From: Sphingomonadales bacterium
GTDB lineage: Bacteria > Pseudomonadota > Alphaproteobacteria > Sphingomonadales > Govanellaceae
Assembly: GCA_019455285.1 (NCBI GenBank)
Contig: JACFMS010000007.1
Coordinates: 73,334-137,333 of the forward strand
DNA: 64,000 nt
Reading direction: 5' to 3'
Part shown: one piece after another, positions 17,386 to 25,908 of the stretch
Layout of the letters: each line of letters begins with the position of its first letter
How positions within the stretch are numbered: the stretch's first letter is position 1
The notes under the pieces: model-generated
The model's input: only the letters and a program-made list of their open reading frames with translations
What the model was told of the DNA's origin: nothing
Database searches by the model: none
Translations under genes and position numbers: made by a program

Positions 17386-18893
17386 GCAAAGCTCTCCGGC
17401 AGGTAGGAATCGTCGGCGAGGTCGGAAAAGCGGGTGGTTTCGCGCTCGAAGTAGAGCCGCACCGTGCCGGTGGGGCCGTGGCGCTGCTTGCCGATGATGT
17501 ATTCGGCCAGGCCGTGGATGGCTTCGCCCTTGGCCTGCCAGGCCTCGTGCTCCGCCGTACCCATGGCCGGCTCGCGCATCTGGTGGTAGTACTCCTCGCG
17601 AAACACGAAGCTGACCACGTCGGCGTCCTGCTCGATGGAGCCGGATTCCCGCAAGTCAGACAATTGCGGCCGCTTGTCCTCGCGCTGCTCGACAGTACGG
17701 CTCAATTGGCTCAACGCCAGAACCGGCACATCAAGTTCCTTCGCCAACCCTTTAAGACCACGGGTGATTTCTGATATTTCCTGGACCCGGTTCTCCGGCC
17801 CGCGGCCGCCCGTGCCGCTGCCCCGCAGGAGTTGCAGGTAATCGACGATGACCAGGCCAAGGTTATGCTGACGCTTCAAGCGCCGGGCGCGGGTTCTGAG
17901 CGCCGAGATAGTCAGCTGCGGCGTATCGTCGATGAAAAACGGCAGCCGTTCCAACTCCTGGGCGACCCGGGCGATGCTGCGGAATTGTTCGTTGTTCAGG
18001 CGGCCGCGACGCAGATCTTCCGACGGGATGCGGGCGCGCTCGGCGAGAATACGGGTGGCCAACTGCTCGGCGGACATTTCCAGGGAGAAAAAGCCCACCA
18101 CCGCGCCTTCCGAGGCCGTAGGCTCGATGCCTTCCTCAAGATTGCGGGCGTAGGCCAGGGCGGCGTTGAAGCCGATGTTGGTGGCGAGCGCCGTTTTGCC
18201 CATGGCGGGGCGGCCCGCCAATATGATGAGGTCCGACTTGTGGAGGCCGCCTAATTTATCATTGACGGCGCGAAAGCCGGTGGTGACGCCCGACAGCTTG
18301 CCATCGCGCTTGAACGCCAGTTCGATCATACCCACCGCTTCGGCGGCGGTGCGGGAGAAGGTTTTAAAGCCGGTATCGCGGCGGCCCCGTTCGGCCAGAT
18401 CAAACAGCTTCTGCTCGGCGTCCTCGATCTGGGTGGCGGCTTCGGCGTGCACCGGAGAGTCATAGGCGGTGAGCACCATTTCCTCGCCGATGCCAATCAG
18501 CTCGCGGCGGATCGCCAAGTCGTAGATGGTGCGGCCGTAATCCTCGGCGTTCAAAATGGTCACTGCCGACCCGGCCAGCCGGGCGAGGTATTGTGCGCCG
18601 CCGACATCGACGAGCGCCTCGTCGCGCTCGAAGAATGATTTCAAGGTCACCGGGCTCGCCAGTTGGCCGCGATCAATCAGCCGCAGCGCCGCCTCATAGA
18701 TGCGGCCATGCACCGGCTCGAAGAAATGGTGCGGTTCGAGAAAATCCTGCACCTTGGCCAGCGCGTCATTGGTGACCAGGATGGCGCCCAAGAGCGCTTG
18801 CTCCGCCTCGATGTTGTGCGGCAAGCTGCGATAGTCGCTCAACTCCTCGCCGGATACGGCGCGCACGCGAAGGGATGTCGGTTCGCTCATCAA
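17382..18893 (-). CDS. dnaB: Replicative DNA helicase DnaB
   Basis: 503 aa hexameric helicase that unwinds DNA at the replication fork. The N-terminal domain carries LPHNIEAEQALLGAIL near 22-37. The RecA-like C-terminal domain has Walker A GRPAMGKTAL near 228, FFSLEMSAEQLATR, LVIVDYLQLL and ALSQLSRTVEQREDKRP. The sequence has no intein and normal length. It heads the minus-strand run dnaB-alr-mlaE-mlaF. Confidence 0.97.
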   Translation of the reverse strand: MMSEPTSLRVRAVSGEELSDYRSLPHNIEAEQALLGAILVTNDALAKVQDFLEPHHFFEPVHGRIYEAALRLIDRGQLASPVTLKSFFERDEALVDVGGAQYLARLAGSAVTILNAEDYGRTIYDLAIRRELIGIGEEMVLTAYDSPVHAEAATQIEDAEQKLFDLAERGRRDTGFKTFSRTAAEAVGMIELAFKRDGKLSGVTTGFRAVNDKLGGLHKSDLIILAGRPAMGKTALATNIGFNAALAYARNLEEGIEPTASEGAVVGFFSLEMSAEQLATRILAERARIPSEDLRRGRLNNEQFRSIARVAQELERLPFFIDDTPQLTISALRTRARRLKRQHNLGLVIVDYLQLLRGSGTGGRGPENRVQEISEITRGLKGLAKELDVPVLALSQLSRTVEQREDKRPQLSDLRESGSIEQDADVVSFVFREEYYHQMREPAMGTAEHEAWQAKGEAIHGLAEYIIGKQRHGPTGTVRLYFERETTRFSDLADDSYLPESFA

Positions 18894-19002
18894 TATTCGG
18901 TCTGGTTATTGGGTTCCCTGGCGTCCATTCAGGGACGCACACATAGCATAGGCCAGTTTATATCAGAGGAACAGAGAAAGGTCGTTGGCCGGCGTTTCAG
19001 TT

Positions 19003-19034
19003 TCCCGTTCGCCCTGAGCTTGTCGAAGGGCGGA
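19003..19034. repeat. Small dispersed repeat GCCCTGAGCTTGTCGAAGGGC
   Basis: The stretch GTTCGCCCTGAGCTTGTC-GAAGGGCGG lies between dnaB and rplI and is imperfectly palindromic (GCCCT pairing with AGGGC). I recognise it as a very common intergenic repeat of alphaproteobacteria. No other copy was seen in this window. Confidence 0.65.
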
Positions 19035-19051
19035 TGCAAAGAAGTTATCTG

Positions 19052-19088
19052 CAAACAAATGAGCGGCAGCTTTTTAAGCCGCCGCCCA
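19052..19088 (-). terminator. Rho-independent terminator of the rpsF-rpsR-rplI operon
   Basis: On the minus strand a 12-bp stem (TGGGCGGCGGCT pairing with AGCTGCCGCTCA through two G-U pairs) closes a five-base TAAAA loop and is followed by TTTGTTT. It lies 25 bases after the rplI stop. Confidence 0.8.
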
Positions 19089-19112
19089 TTCGAATAAAGC
19101 CGAAAATTGGCG

Positions 19113-19667
19113 TTACGCCGTTGCTTCGTCGCTTGCTTCAGCAGCAGCTTCCTCAGCCAACGCCTCACGGGCGACCTCTTCTGATTCGAAGAAGCTGGCC
19201 GCTTCCTGCTCCGCCGCTTCGGCGCTGGAGCGGGCGACGTTCACCGTCACCGTCACCGCAACGTCGGGATGCAGCGCGACTTTCACTTCGTGCACGCCCA
19301 GCGTCTTGATCGGACGATTGAGCACCACTTGCTGACGGTCCACATGGAAACCGCCGGCCGCCAGACCTTCGGCGATGTCGCGGGCAGACACCGATCCGTA
19401 AAGGTGTCCGGTTTCGCCGGCCTGACGGATGATGGTGCAGCTGGCGCCGGTCAAGGTCTTCGCCACCTTTTCGGCATCCTGGCGATGTTGCAGATTGCGC
19501 GCTTCGATTTCCTTGCGTTGGCTTTCGAAACGGGCGAGGTTTTCCTTGCTCCAGCGCAGCGCCTTTTTGCGCGGCAGGAGAAAGTTCCGGGCGTAGCCGG
19601 GACGCACGTTCACCTCATCGCCAATGTGGCCGAGGTTGTCGACGCGCTCGATCAGAATGACCTTCAT
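19113..19667 (-). CDS. rplI: 50S ribosomal protein L9
   Basis: 184 aa. The N-terminal domain shows [36 protein letters not shown] and the long connecting helix; the C-terminal rRNA-binding domain shows [17 protein letters not shown]. The protein is about 35 residues longer than the usual 150 because of an Ala/Glu-rich acidic tail ([16 protein letters not shown]...), which I recall from other alphaproteobacterial L9 proteins. Last gene of the operon, 12 bases after rpsR and followed by a terminator. Confidence 0.97.
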   Translation of the reverse strand: MKVILIERVDNLGHIGDEVNVRPGYARNFLLPRKKALRWSKENLARFESQRKEIEARNLQHRQDAEKVAKTLTGASCTIIRQAGETGHLYGSVSARDIAEGLAAGGFHVDRQQVVLNRPIKTLGVHEVKVALHPDVAVTVTVNVARSSAEAAEQEAASFFESEEVAREALAEEAAAEASDEATA

Positions 19668-19679
19668 GACGCCCTCCCT

Positions 19680-19952
19680 CTACTCGACCGCAAACGGCAA
19701 CAGCGAGAGAATGCGCGCGCGCTTGATGGCGCGGGCGAGTTCACGCTGCTTCTTGGTCGATACCGCGGTGATGCGGCTGGGGACGATCTTGCCGCGCTCG
19801 GAGACGAACCGCGACAGCAGCTTGACGTCCTTGTAATCGATTTTCGGCGCGCCCGGACCAGAGAACGGGCAGGTCTTGCGCCGCCGGAAAAAGGGCCGGC
19901 GTTGTCCGCCGCCGCCGCCCGCGCCGCCGCGGGGACCTTGCTGCTCACTCAT
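19680..19952 (-). CDS. rpsR: 30S ribosomal protein S18
   Basis: 90 aa. Family motifs are [49 protein letters not shown] and [13 protein letters not shown]. The N-terminal tail is Gly/Arg-rich. S18 binds S6 in the central domain of 16S rRNA. It overlaps the rpsF stop by 8 bases, suggesting translational coupling. Confidence 0.97.
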   Translation of the reverse strand: MSEQQGPRGGAGGGGGQRRPFFRRRKTCPFSGPGAPKIDYKDVKLLSRFVSERGKIVPSRITAVSTKKQRELARAIKRARILSLLPFAVE

Positions 19953-20373
19953 CGCTTATCTCCTCAGCTTCCTGCTCGCCCCAACGTCCGCCGCGTTCGC
20001 CGCGATCGCCGCGCCGTCCGCGATCACGATCGCGGTCTCGGTCGGGACGCACCTGCATGATCGCCGAAGGGCCTTCCTCCAGCGCCTCGACCCGAACGGT
20101 GAGGTGGCGGATGATGTCCTCGTTCAAGCGGACGTTGCGCTCCAGCTCGGTCACCAGGCTGGCCGGCGCATCGATGTTGAGGAGCACATAGTGCCCCTTG
20201 CGGTTCTTATTGATCTTGTAGGCGAGATTGCGAAGGCCCCAGGTCTCGGCTTTCTTGACCTGGCCGCCGTTCGCTTCAATGACCTTGGTAAGGTCAGCGG
20301 TCAAGGTCTCCACCTGTTGCGGGGAGATGTCTTGCCGCGCGACAAAGACATGCTCATAAAATGGCATAGCCAC
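19945..20373 (-). CDS. rpsF: 30S ribosomal protein S6
   Basis: 142 aa. The core domain shows [43 protein letters not shown] and [18 protein letters not shown] long Arg/Asp-rich tail ([17 protein letters not shown]) extends beyond the core, common in alphaproteobacterial S6. First gene of the rpsF-rpsR-rplI operon; its leader contains a G+C-rich hairpin followed by T residues. Confidence 0.97.
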   Translation of the reverse strand: MAMPFYEHVFVARQDISPQQVETLTADLTKVIEANGGQVKKAETWGLRNLAYKINKNRKGHYVLLNIDAPASLVTELERNVRLNEDIIRHLTVRVEALEEGPSAIMQVRPDRDRDRDRGRRGDRGERGGRWGEQEAEEISDE

Positions 20374-20467
20374 GTGTCTCCTTTCGGATTCCTGTGGGTC
20401 ATGGCGCTCGCCGTCCAGCCGGTACGCACTCCAAGCCGGCCTTTAAGGATCAGCAACCGCTCGCCAC

Positions 20468-20510
20468 AAAAACCGCGCCCCCGCCAAAGCTGGCCAGGCG
20501 CGGAAAAAAA
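20468..20510 (-). promoter_or_regulatory. Attenuator-like hairpin in the rpsF leader
   Basis: On the minus strand CCGCGCC (20503-20497) pairs with GGCGCGG (20479-20473) around a structured loop and is followed by TTTTT. It lies inside the leader between the proposed promoter (about 20530) and rpsF (20373). A run of seven T residues precedes the hairpin, so it could also end transcription from the other side. Ribosomal protein S6:S18 feedback on this leader is known in other bacteria and is only inferred here. Confidence 0.55.
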
Positions 20511-20528
20511 CGCCGTGCGAGGCCGCGG

Positions 20529-20556
20529 ACTATACAGCAAACTCAAGGTCAAGCAA
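20529..20556 (-). promoter_or_regulatory. Candidate promoter for rpsF-rpsR-rplI
   Basis: On the minus strand TTGCTT (20556-20551) and TATAGT (20534-20529) are 16 bases apart, giving a leader of about 150 nt before rpsF. The -10 hexamer matches consensus at five of six positions; the -35 is weaker. Confidence 0.45.
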
Positions 20557-20633
20557 GGGCTTTCTAAGCGGCTTGACAGCCGGGGGGTGGGCTGCGATTG
20601 ATGGCGCGAAGTTTGGATAATAAGGGGGACGCG

Positions 20634-21578
20634 ATGTCGCGTGCATTTACGTTTCCGGGGCAGGGCAGCCAGTTCGTCGGCATGGGCAAGGAATTGGCCG
20701 AAAATCTCGCTACTGCCCGCCATGTCTTTGAGGAAGTCGACGAGGCCCTGGGCCAAAAGCTCTCAAAACTGATGTTCGAAGGTCCGGAGGCGGACCTGAC
20801 CTTGACCGAAAACGCCCAACCGGCCTTAATGGCGGTCAGCCTGGCCGTCACCCGGGCGCTGGCGGCCGATTTCGGCATCAGGATCGCCGACAAGGCGGCA
20901 TTCGTCGCCGGTCATTCCTTGGGCGAATATTCGGCCCTGGCGGCGGCCGGCGCCATTTCCCTGGCCGATACCGCCCGTCTGTTGAAGCGGCGCGGCCGGG
21001 CCATGCAGCGCGCCGTGCCGGTGGGCAAGGGGGCGATGGCGGCGCTTTTGGGCCTGGACCTGGAGACGGCCAAGGCGGTGGCCGCTGAGGCGGCGCAAGG
21101 CGAAGTCTGCGCCACCGCCAACGACAATGCTCCGGGCCAAGTGGTGGTCAGCGGCGACAAGGCGGCGGTGGAGAGGGCGATTGAGATCGCCAAGGGCAAG
21201 GGCGCGCGGCGCTCGATCCTGTTGCCGGTCAGCGCCCCCTTCCATTGCCCGCTGATGCAGCCGGCCGCCGACGACATGGCCGAGGCTTTGGCGGCGGTAG
21301 CCATCCAGTCCCCCATCGCGCCGCTGGTGGCCAACGTGACCGCCGCCGCCGAGCGCGATCCGGAACGCATACGCAAACTCCTGGTGGAGCAGGTCACCGG
21401 CCTGGTGCGGTGGCAGGAAAGCGTGCTTTACATGGCCGATCAAGGGGTTGAAACTCTGATCGAACTGGGCGCCGGCAAGGTGCTCACGGGGCTTGCCAAG
21501 CGCATTAAGGATGGCCTGCAGGGGATCGCAATCGGATCGTCGCAAGACATGGAAACATTTGCAAAATCAATAAGCTAG
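20634..21578 (+). CDS. fabD: Malonyl-CoA:ACP transacylase
   Basis: 314 aa from the ATG at 20634, chosen because it gives the standard N-terminus MSRAFTFPGQGSQ and follows AAGGGGG; an ATG at 20598 in the same frame would add 12 residues. It loads malonyl groups onto acyl carrier protein for fatty acid synthesis. The active-site Ser95 is in VAGHSLGEY, the catalytic His in SAPFHCPLM, and QPALMAVS is the expected upstream motif. It heads a fabD-fabG-acpP-fabF cluster and diverges from rpsF. Confidence 0.96.
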   Translation: MSRAFTFPGQGSQFVGMGKELAENLATARHVFEEVDEALGQKLSKLMFEGPEADLTLTENAQPALMAVSLAVTRALAADFGIRIADKAAFVAGHSLGEYSALAAAGAISLADTARLLKRRGRAMQRAVPVGKGAMAALLGLDLETAKAVAAEAAQGEVCATANDNAPGQVVVSGDKAAVERAIEIAKGKGARRSILLPVSAPFHCPLMQPAADDMAEALAAVAIQSPIAPLVANVTAAAERDPERIRKLLVEQVTGLVRWQESVLYMADQGVETLIELGAGKVLTGLAKRIKDGLQGIAIGSSQDMETFAKSIS

Positions 21579-21590
21579 GGAAGTTAGCTG

Positions 21591-22328
21591 ATGTTTGACT
21601 TAAATGGGAAATGCGCCCTGGTCACCGGCGCCTCGGGAGGCATCGGCACAGCCATTGCCAAGGCCCTGCACGCCCAGGGCGCGACGGTGGCGCTCAGCGG
21701 CACCCGGCGCGAGGCGTTGGACGCGATCGCCGCCGAGCTCGGCCCTCGCGCTAATGTTCTGCCCTGCAACTTGAGCGACATGGCGGCAGTGTCGGTGCTG
21801 CCCAAAGCCGCCGAAGCAGCCATGGGCAAGGTCGATATCCTGGTCAACAACGCCGGCATCACCCGCGACAATCTCGCCCTGCGCATGAAGGAAGAGGACT
21901 GGGACGCCGTGTTGTCGGTCAATCTCAAGGCCGCGTTCCTGCTCTCGCAAGGGGTCATGCGCGGCATGATGAAGCAACGCTGGGGGCGGATCATCAATAT
22001 TACCTCCATCGTTGGCGTCACCGGCAACCCGGGCCAAGCCAATTACGCCGCGGCCAAGGCCGGGATCATCGGCATGACCAAATCGCTGGCCCAAGAGATT
22101 GCTTCCCGGGAAATCACCGTCAACTGTGTGGCCCCGGGCTTCATCGCCACGCCGATGACCGATGTTTTAAGCGACGATCAAAAGGCGGCCTTGGTCGGAA
22201 AGGTGCCGCTGGGCCGGCTGGGTATGCCCGAGGATATCGCTGCCGGGGTGGTCTATCTGGCCAGCAATGAAGCCGGTTATGTTACCGGCCAAACCCTCCA
22301 TATTAACGGCGGTATGGCGATGATTTAG
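21591..22328 (+). CDS. fabG: 3-oxoacyl-ACP reductase
   Basis: 245 aa SDR enzyme that reduces 3-ketoacyl-ACP with NADPH. TGASGGIG (residues 14-21), LVNNAGITRD, the catalytic Ser in NITSIVGVTGNPGQ, and NYAAAKAG with the Tyr and Lys are present, followed by VAPGFIATPMTD and the C-terminal GQTLHINGGMAM. These are diagnostic for FabG rather than a general SDR. It follows fabD by 12 bases. Confidence 0.97.
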   Translation: MFDLNGKCALVTGASGGIGTAIAKALHAQGATVALSGTRREALDAIAAELGPRANVLPCNLSDMAAVSVLPKAAEAAMGKVDILVNNAGITRDNLALRMKEEDWDAVLSVNLKAAFLLSQGVMRGMMKQRWGRIINITSIVGVTGNPGQANYAAAKAGIIGMTKSLAQEIASREITVNCVAPGFIATPMTDVLSDDQKAALVGKVPLGRLGMPEDIAAGVVYLASNEAGYVTGQTLHINGGMAMI

Positions 22329-22483
22329 GAGGGCAGCGGGGAGGCTGGCCAAAGGGAAAAAACTGTGATACCTAGCGCTGCCGAAATCAACGGCTGTGAG
22401 ATTGGACGCTTCACCGGGGGGATTTCCCAGCGTAGTCTCGACAGCCGCGAGTTAAAGCTCACAACACGAAGGACAAGGTCAAC

Positions 22484-22720
22484 ATGAGCGATATTGCCGA
22501 TAAGGTTAAGAAGATCATCGTCGAGCAGCTGGGTGTCGACGAAGCCAAGGTGGTCGAGGATGCGAAGTTCGTCGATGATCTGGGCGCCGACAGCCTGGAT
22601 ACCGTTGAGCTCGTGATGGCGCTGGAAGAAAATTTCGGCATCGAAATTCCCGACGAAGCCGCGGAAAAAATCGTGTCGGTGAAGGATGCCATCGACTTTA
22701 TCGTGGCTCACCAGGGCTGA
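22484..22720 (+). CDS. acpP: Acyl carrier protein
   Basis: 78 aa acidic protein. Ser37 in [16 protein letters not shown] is the attachment site for 4'-phosphopantetheine. [16 protein letters not shown] is the normal N-terminus. The 155-bp gap before it, larger than others in the cluster, probably holds its own promoter, as acpP is usually expressed far more strongly than its neighbours. Confidence 0.98.
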   Translation: MSDIADKVKKIIVEQLGVDEAKVVEDAKFVDDLGADSLDTVELVMALEENFGIEIPDEAAEKIVSVKDAIDFIVAHQG

Positions 22721-22775
22721 CGGCGGTGCGGACCGGCCTTTGGTCCGCTGACGCCCCATTCGGCGAGGTCCAGGC

Positions 22776-24038
22776 ATGAGACGGGTCGTCGTTACCGGAT
22801 TGGGTCTTGTCACGCCGCTTGCCTGCGGTGTTGAAGAGACCTGGAAGCGGTTGATCGCCGGGCAATCCGGCGCTGCGCGCATCACCAAATTTGACCCCAC
22901 CAACTACACCGCGCAGGTCGCCTGCGAGGTCAAGAAGGGGGATGGGTCCAACGGCACCTTCAATGCCGATCAATGGTTGGAGCCCAAGGAACAGCGCCGG
23001 GTCGACGAATTTATCGTCTATGGCATCGCGGCGGCGTCCCAGGCGATCCAGGATTCCGGTTGGGAAGCCAAATCGGACGAAGACCGCGAGATGGCCGGGG
23101 TGCTGATCGGCTCCGGTATCGGCGGGTTGCCGGGGATCGAAAAAGAGGCGGTTAACCTCTTTCAAAACGGCCCGCGGCGGGTTAGCCCGTTCTTCATCCC
23201 CGGCCGGCTGATCAATCTGGTCTCCGGCCAGGTCTCCATTAAATTCGGCTTAAAAGGCCCCAACCATTCCGTGGTCACGGCTTGCGCCACCGGCGCCCAC
23301 GCCATCGGCGACGCCGCCCGGCTGATTGCCTTGGGCGACGCTGATATGATGGTGGCGGGCGGCTCGGAAGCAGCCATCTGCCCGGTGGGCGTAGCCGGCT
23401 TTGCCCAGGCCAAAGCCTTAAGCACCGGCTACAACGATCGCCCCAGCGAAGCCTCCCGGCCATGGGACAAGGGCCGCGACGGCTTCGTCATCGGCGAAGG
23501 CGCCGGGGTAGTGGTGCTCGAGGAATATGAACGGGCCAAGAAGCGCGGCGCCAAGATTTACGCCGAGGTCAAGGGCTATGGCCTGTCCGGCGACGCTTTC
23601 CACGTCACCTCGCCGGAACCCAGCGGCGACGGCGCTTTCCGCGCCATGCGCGCTGCCTTGAAGCGGGCCGAAGTCGATGTCTCCGAGATTCAGTACATCA
23701 ATGCCCACGGCACCTCGACGCCGATGGGCGACGAGATCGAGGCCGGCGCCGTGCAACGCTTGTTTGGCAACGCCTTGTCGGATGTGTCGATGTCGTCCAC
23801 CAAGTCGGCCATCGGCCACCTTCTGGGAGCCGCCGGCAGTACCGAGGCGATCTTCTGCATGCTGGCCATGCGCGATGGCGTCGTGCCGCCGACCTTGAAC
23901 CTGCATGACCCGGCGGTGGATCCCGAGGTCTTCGACCTGGTGCCGCTGAAGGCCAAGGAACGCAAGGTCGACGTGGCGCTGTCAAACTCTTTCGGCTTCG
24001 GCGGCACCAACGCCTCGCTGGTGCTCACTAAGGTATAA
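22776..24038 (+). CDS. fabF: 3-oxoacyl-ACP synthase II
   Basis: 420 aa condensing enzyme for fatty acid elongation. The catalytic triad is visible: Cys170 in VVTACATGAHAIGDA, a His in YINAHGTSTPMGD near 310 and another His in SAIGHLLGAAG near 348. GFGGTNASLVL closes the protein. It follows acpP after 55 bases. The start at 22776 gives the normal MRRVVVTGLGLVTPLA. Confidence 0.98.
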   Translation: MRRVVVTGLGLVTPLACGVEETWKRLIAGQSGAARITKFDPTNYTAQVACEVKKGDGSNGTFNADQWLEPKEQRRVDEFIVYGIAAASQAIQDSGWEAKSDEDREMAGVLIGSGIGGLPGIEKEAVNLFQNGPRRVSPFFIPGRLINLVSGQVSIKFGLKGPNHSVVTACATGAHAIGDAARLIALGDADMMVAGGSEAAICPVGVAGFAQAKALSTGYNDRPSEASRPWDKGRDGFVIGEGAGVVVLEEYERAKKRGAKIYAEVKGYGLSGDAFHVTSPEPSGDGAFRAMRAALKRAEVDVSEIQYINAHGTSTPMGDEIEAGAVQRLFGNALSDVSMSSTKSAIGHLLGAAGSTEAIFCMLAMRDGVVPPTLNLHDPAVDPEVFDLVPLKAKERKVDVALSNSFGFGGTNASLVLTKV

Positions 24039-24087
24039 GCACTGTGAAAGCATGGCGGCTGCAAGCGGCTCATGACAGGATGAGCCG

Positions 24088-25134
24088 ATGATCCGTCGTC
24101 TGCTGATCGCCCTTGTGGTCTTGGTTCTTGTCCTTGCCGTGGCCGGCGGGTGGGCGATACGCTGGGCGGCCAAGGAATTCGACGCGAACGGACCGCTGAC
24201 GGAAGACACGCTGGTGTTCATACCCCGCGGCAGCGGCCTTGAGGTCATTACTGCCCGATTATCGGAAAAAACGGCCATTCGCCATCCCTGGCTATTCAAG
24301 CTGGCAGTCCGGATCAATGGACAGGCAGCGGCCTTGAAGGCCGGCGAATACTTGCTGCCCGCCGGGGTCAGCATGAGCGGCATCGTGGAGCGGCTTGTCG
24401 CCGGGCGGGTGGTGCATCACCGGTTGACCATCCCCGAAGGGCTGACCGCGACGCAGGTGTTGGCGTTGGTGGAGGCTGCTCCGCTTTTGGCGGGCAAGAT
24501 GCCGGACACCGTGGCCGAAGGCAGCTTGTTGCCGGAGACCTATTTTTATGCCCGCGGCGATGCCCGGGCCGAGCTGATCGCGCGCATGAAAAACGCCATG
24601 GAGCGGGCGCTGGCGGCGGCATGGGAAAAGCAGCGGCCGGATTTTCCGCTGCCCAGCCCTCAGGACGTTCTCATTCTCGCCAGCATCGTCGAGAAGGAAA
24701 CCGCGCTGCCGGAGGAGCGGCCGCGCATCGCCGCGGTATTTCTCAATCGTTTGAAGCTCGGCATGCGACTGCAATCGGACCCCACCGTAGTTTATGGCTT
24801 GAGCGGCGGCGCTCCTTTGGGCCGGGCGCTGACCACCAACGACCTGGTCACGCCCTCGCCCTACAATACCTATGTCATTGACGGCTTGCCGCCAGGCCCC
24901 ATCGCCAACCCGGGTTGGGACGCCATACGGGCGGTGCTGGAGCCGGCGCAAAGCGATGAGCTTTATTTCGTTGCTGACGGCAGCGGCGGCCACATCTTCG
25001 CCCGCACCCTGGCGGAACACAACCACAACGTCGCCAAGTGGCGGCGGATTAAGAAAACCCTGGGCGCATCACCGCTTGCGCGGCGCGCGCCGCAACAACA
25101 AGTCGCTCCAGGCGGCGGGCAACAGGGCAAGTAG
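24088..25134 (+). CDS. mltG: Endolytic peptidoglycan transglycosylase MltG (YceG-like)
   Basis: 348 aa. One N-terminal membrane helix (LLIALVVLVLVLAVAGGWAI, residues 4-23) anchors a periplasmic YceG domain. ILASIVEKETALPEERP holds the catalytic Glu near residue 219, followed by FLNRLKLGMRLQSDPTVVYGL and SPYNTYVIDGLPPGPIANPG. MltG cuts nascent glycan strands and ends their polymerisation. The last 66 bases overlap the convergent SDR gene. A 7-bp hairpin (GGCTCAT/ATGAGCC, about 24067-24086) surrounds the AGG ribosome-site bases before the start. Confidence 0.94.
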   Translation: MIRRLLIALVVLVLVLAVAGGWAIRWAAKEFDANGPLTEDTLVFIPRGSGLEVITARLSEKTAIRHPWLFKLAVRINGQAAALKAGEYLLPAGVSMSGIVERLVAGRVVHHRLTIPEGLTATQVLALVEAAPLLAGKMPDTVAEGSLLPETYFYARGDARAELIARMKNAMERALAAAWEKQRPDFPLPSPQDVLILASIVEKETALPEERPRIAAVFLNRLKLGMRLQSDPTVVYGLSGGAPLGRALTTNDLVTPSPYNTYVIDGLPPGPIANPGWDAIRAVLEPAQSDELYFVADGSGGHIFARTLAEHNHNVAKWRRIKKTLGASPLARRAPQQQVAPGGGQQGK

Positions 25135-25827
25135 TCGAACCATGGCCAGCATGGGGAGGGGGAAGGCGATGCGCGCCGCGCCCCGGGCCAAGCCGCGCAC
25201 GATGATCTGTGCGGCGCGGTCAGAGGACATCAGGAACGGCATTGGGAAATCGTTGCGCGCCGTCATGTGGGAGTCGATAAAGCCGGGGCAGATGACGCTC
25301 ACCGTAATGTCTTCCTTGGCCAGCAAGCCCCGAAGCGCCTCACCATAAGATTTTACCGCCGCCTTGCTGGCCGAATAGGCCGGACTCGACGGCAGGCCAT
25401 GGAAGCCGGATAGCGAACTCATGATGGCGATCTGCCCGCCGCGGCCAGTCATGCAGCGGATGGCCGGATGCACGGTGTTGAAAACGCCATCGACATTGGC
25501 CATGAACGTCATGCGGGTGTGCGGCGCCAGGTCATAGTCCCGCGAATAGCCCAGGGAAACGCCGGCGTTGGCGATCACCAGATCGAGCGCCGCCATCTGA
25601 TGCGCATCCTCGATCCAGGTTTTCATCGCCGCTTCGTCGCCGACATCCCCCACCCGGGTTTCTACCAGTGCCCCTTTGGCGCGGCACTCGGCGGCCGCCG
25701 CCGCCAGCCGTTCGGCATTGCGGCCGCCCAAGAACAGCGTTCGCCCAGGCTTCGCATAGGCCACCGCCAAGGCGCGGCCGATGCCGCTGGAGGCCCCGGT
25801 GATCAGGATGGAGCGCGGATTTTGCAT
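25069..25827 (-). CDS. SDR family NAD(P)-dependent oxidoreductase
   Basis: 252 aa. TGASSGIGRALA (residues 10-21), NAGVSLGY, the catalytic Ser region IMSSLSGFHGLP, YSASKAA with the Tyr and Lys, and CPGFIDSHMT follow the classical SDR order. The C-terminal 30 residues are hydrophobic and arginine-rich (MLAMVRLLALLPAAWSDLLLRR), suggesting membrane association. The substrate is unknown. Its 3' end overlaps mltG by 66 bases in opposite orientation; it diverges from yicC. Confidence 0.88.
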   Translation of the reverse strand: MQNPRSILITGASSGIGRALAVAYAKPGRTLFLGGRNAERLAAAAAECRAKGALVETRVGDVGDEAAMKTWIEDAHQMAALDLVIANAGVSLGYSRDYDLAPHTRMTFMANVDGVFNTVHPAIRCMTGRGGQIAIMSSLSGFHGLPSSPAYSASKAAVKSYGEALRGLLAKEDITVSVICPGFIDSHMTARNDFPMPFLMSSDRAAQIIVRGLARGAARIAFPLPMLAMVRLLALLPAAWSDLLLRRAPRKR

Positions 25828-25908
25828 GGCGGTTCTCCTATCTCGGGGCGTCGCGGCTTGCGCCCCCTTTGCGATCCTATATAAAGGCGAGAAAGGGGTT
25901 CAAGATAG

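Noticed and set aside
18894..19112. Possible small gene or RNA between dnaB and rplI
   Set aside because: Only the small dispersed repeat and the rplI terminator are seen; the short frames there have no ribosome site.
20573..20601. TTGACA at 20573-20578 as a fabD promoter
   Set aside because: The -35 is perfect, but the hexamer at 17 bases (GATTGA) is a poor -10, so I did not list it as a feature.
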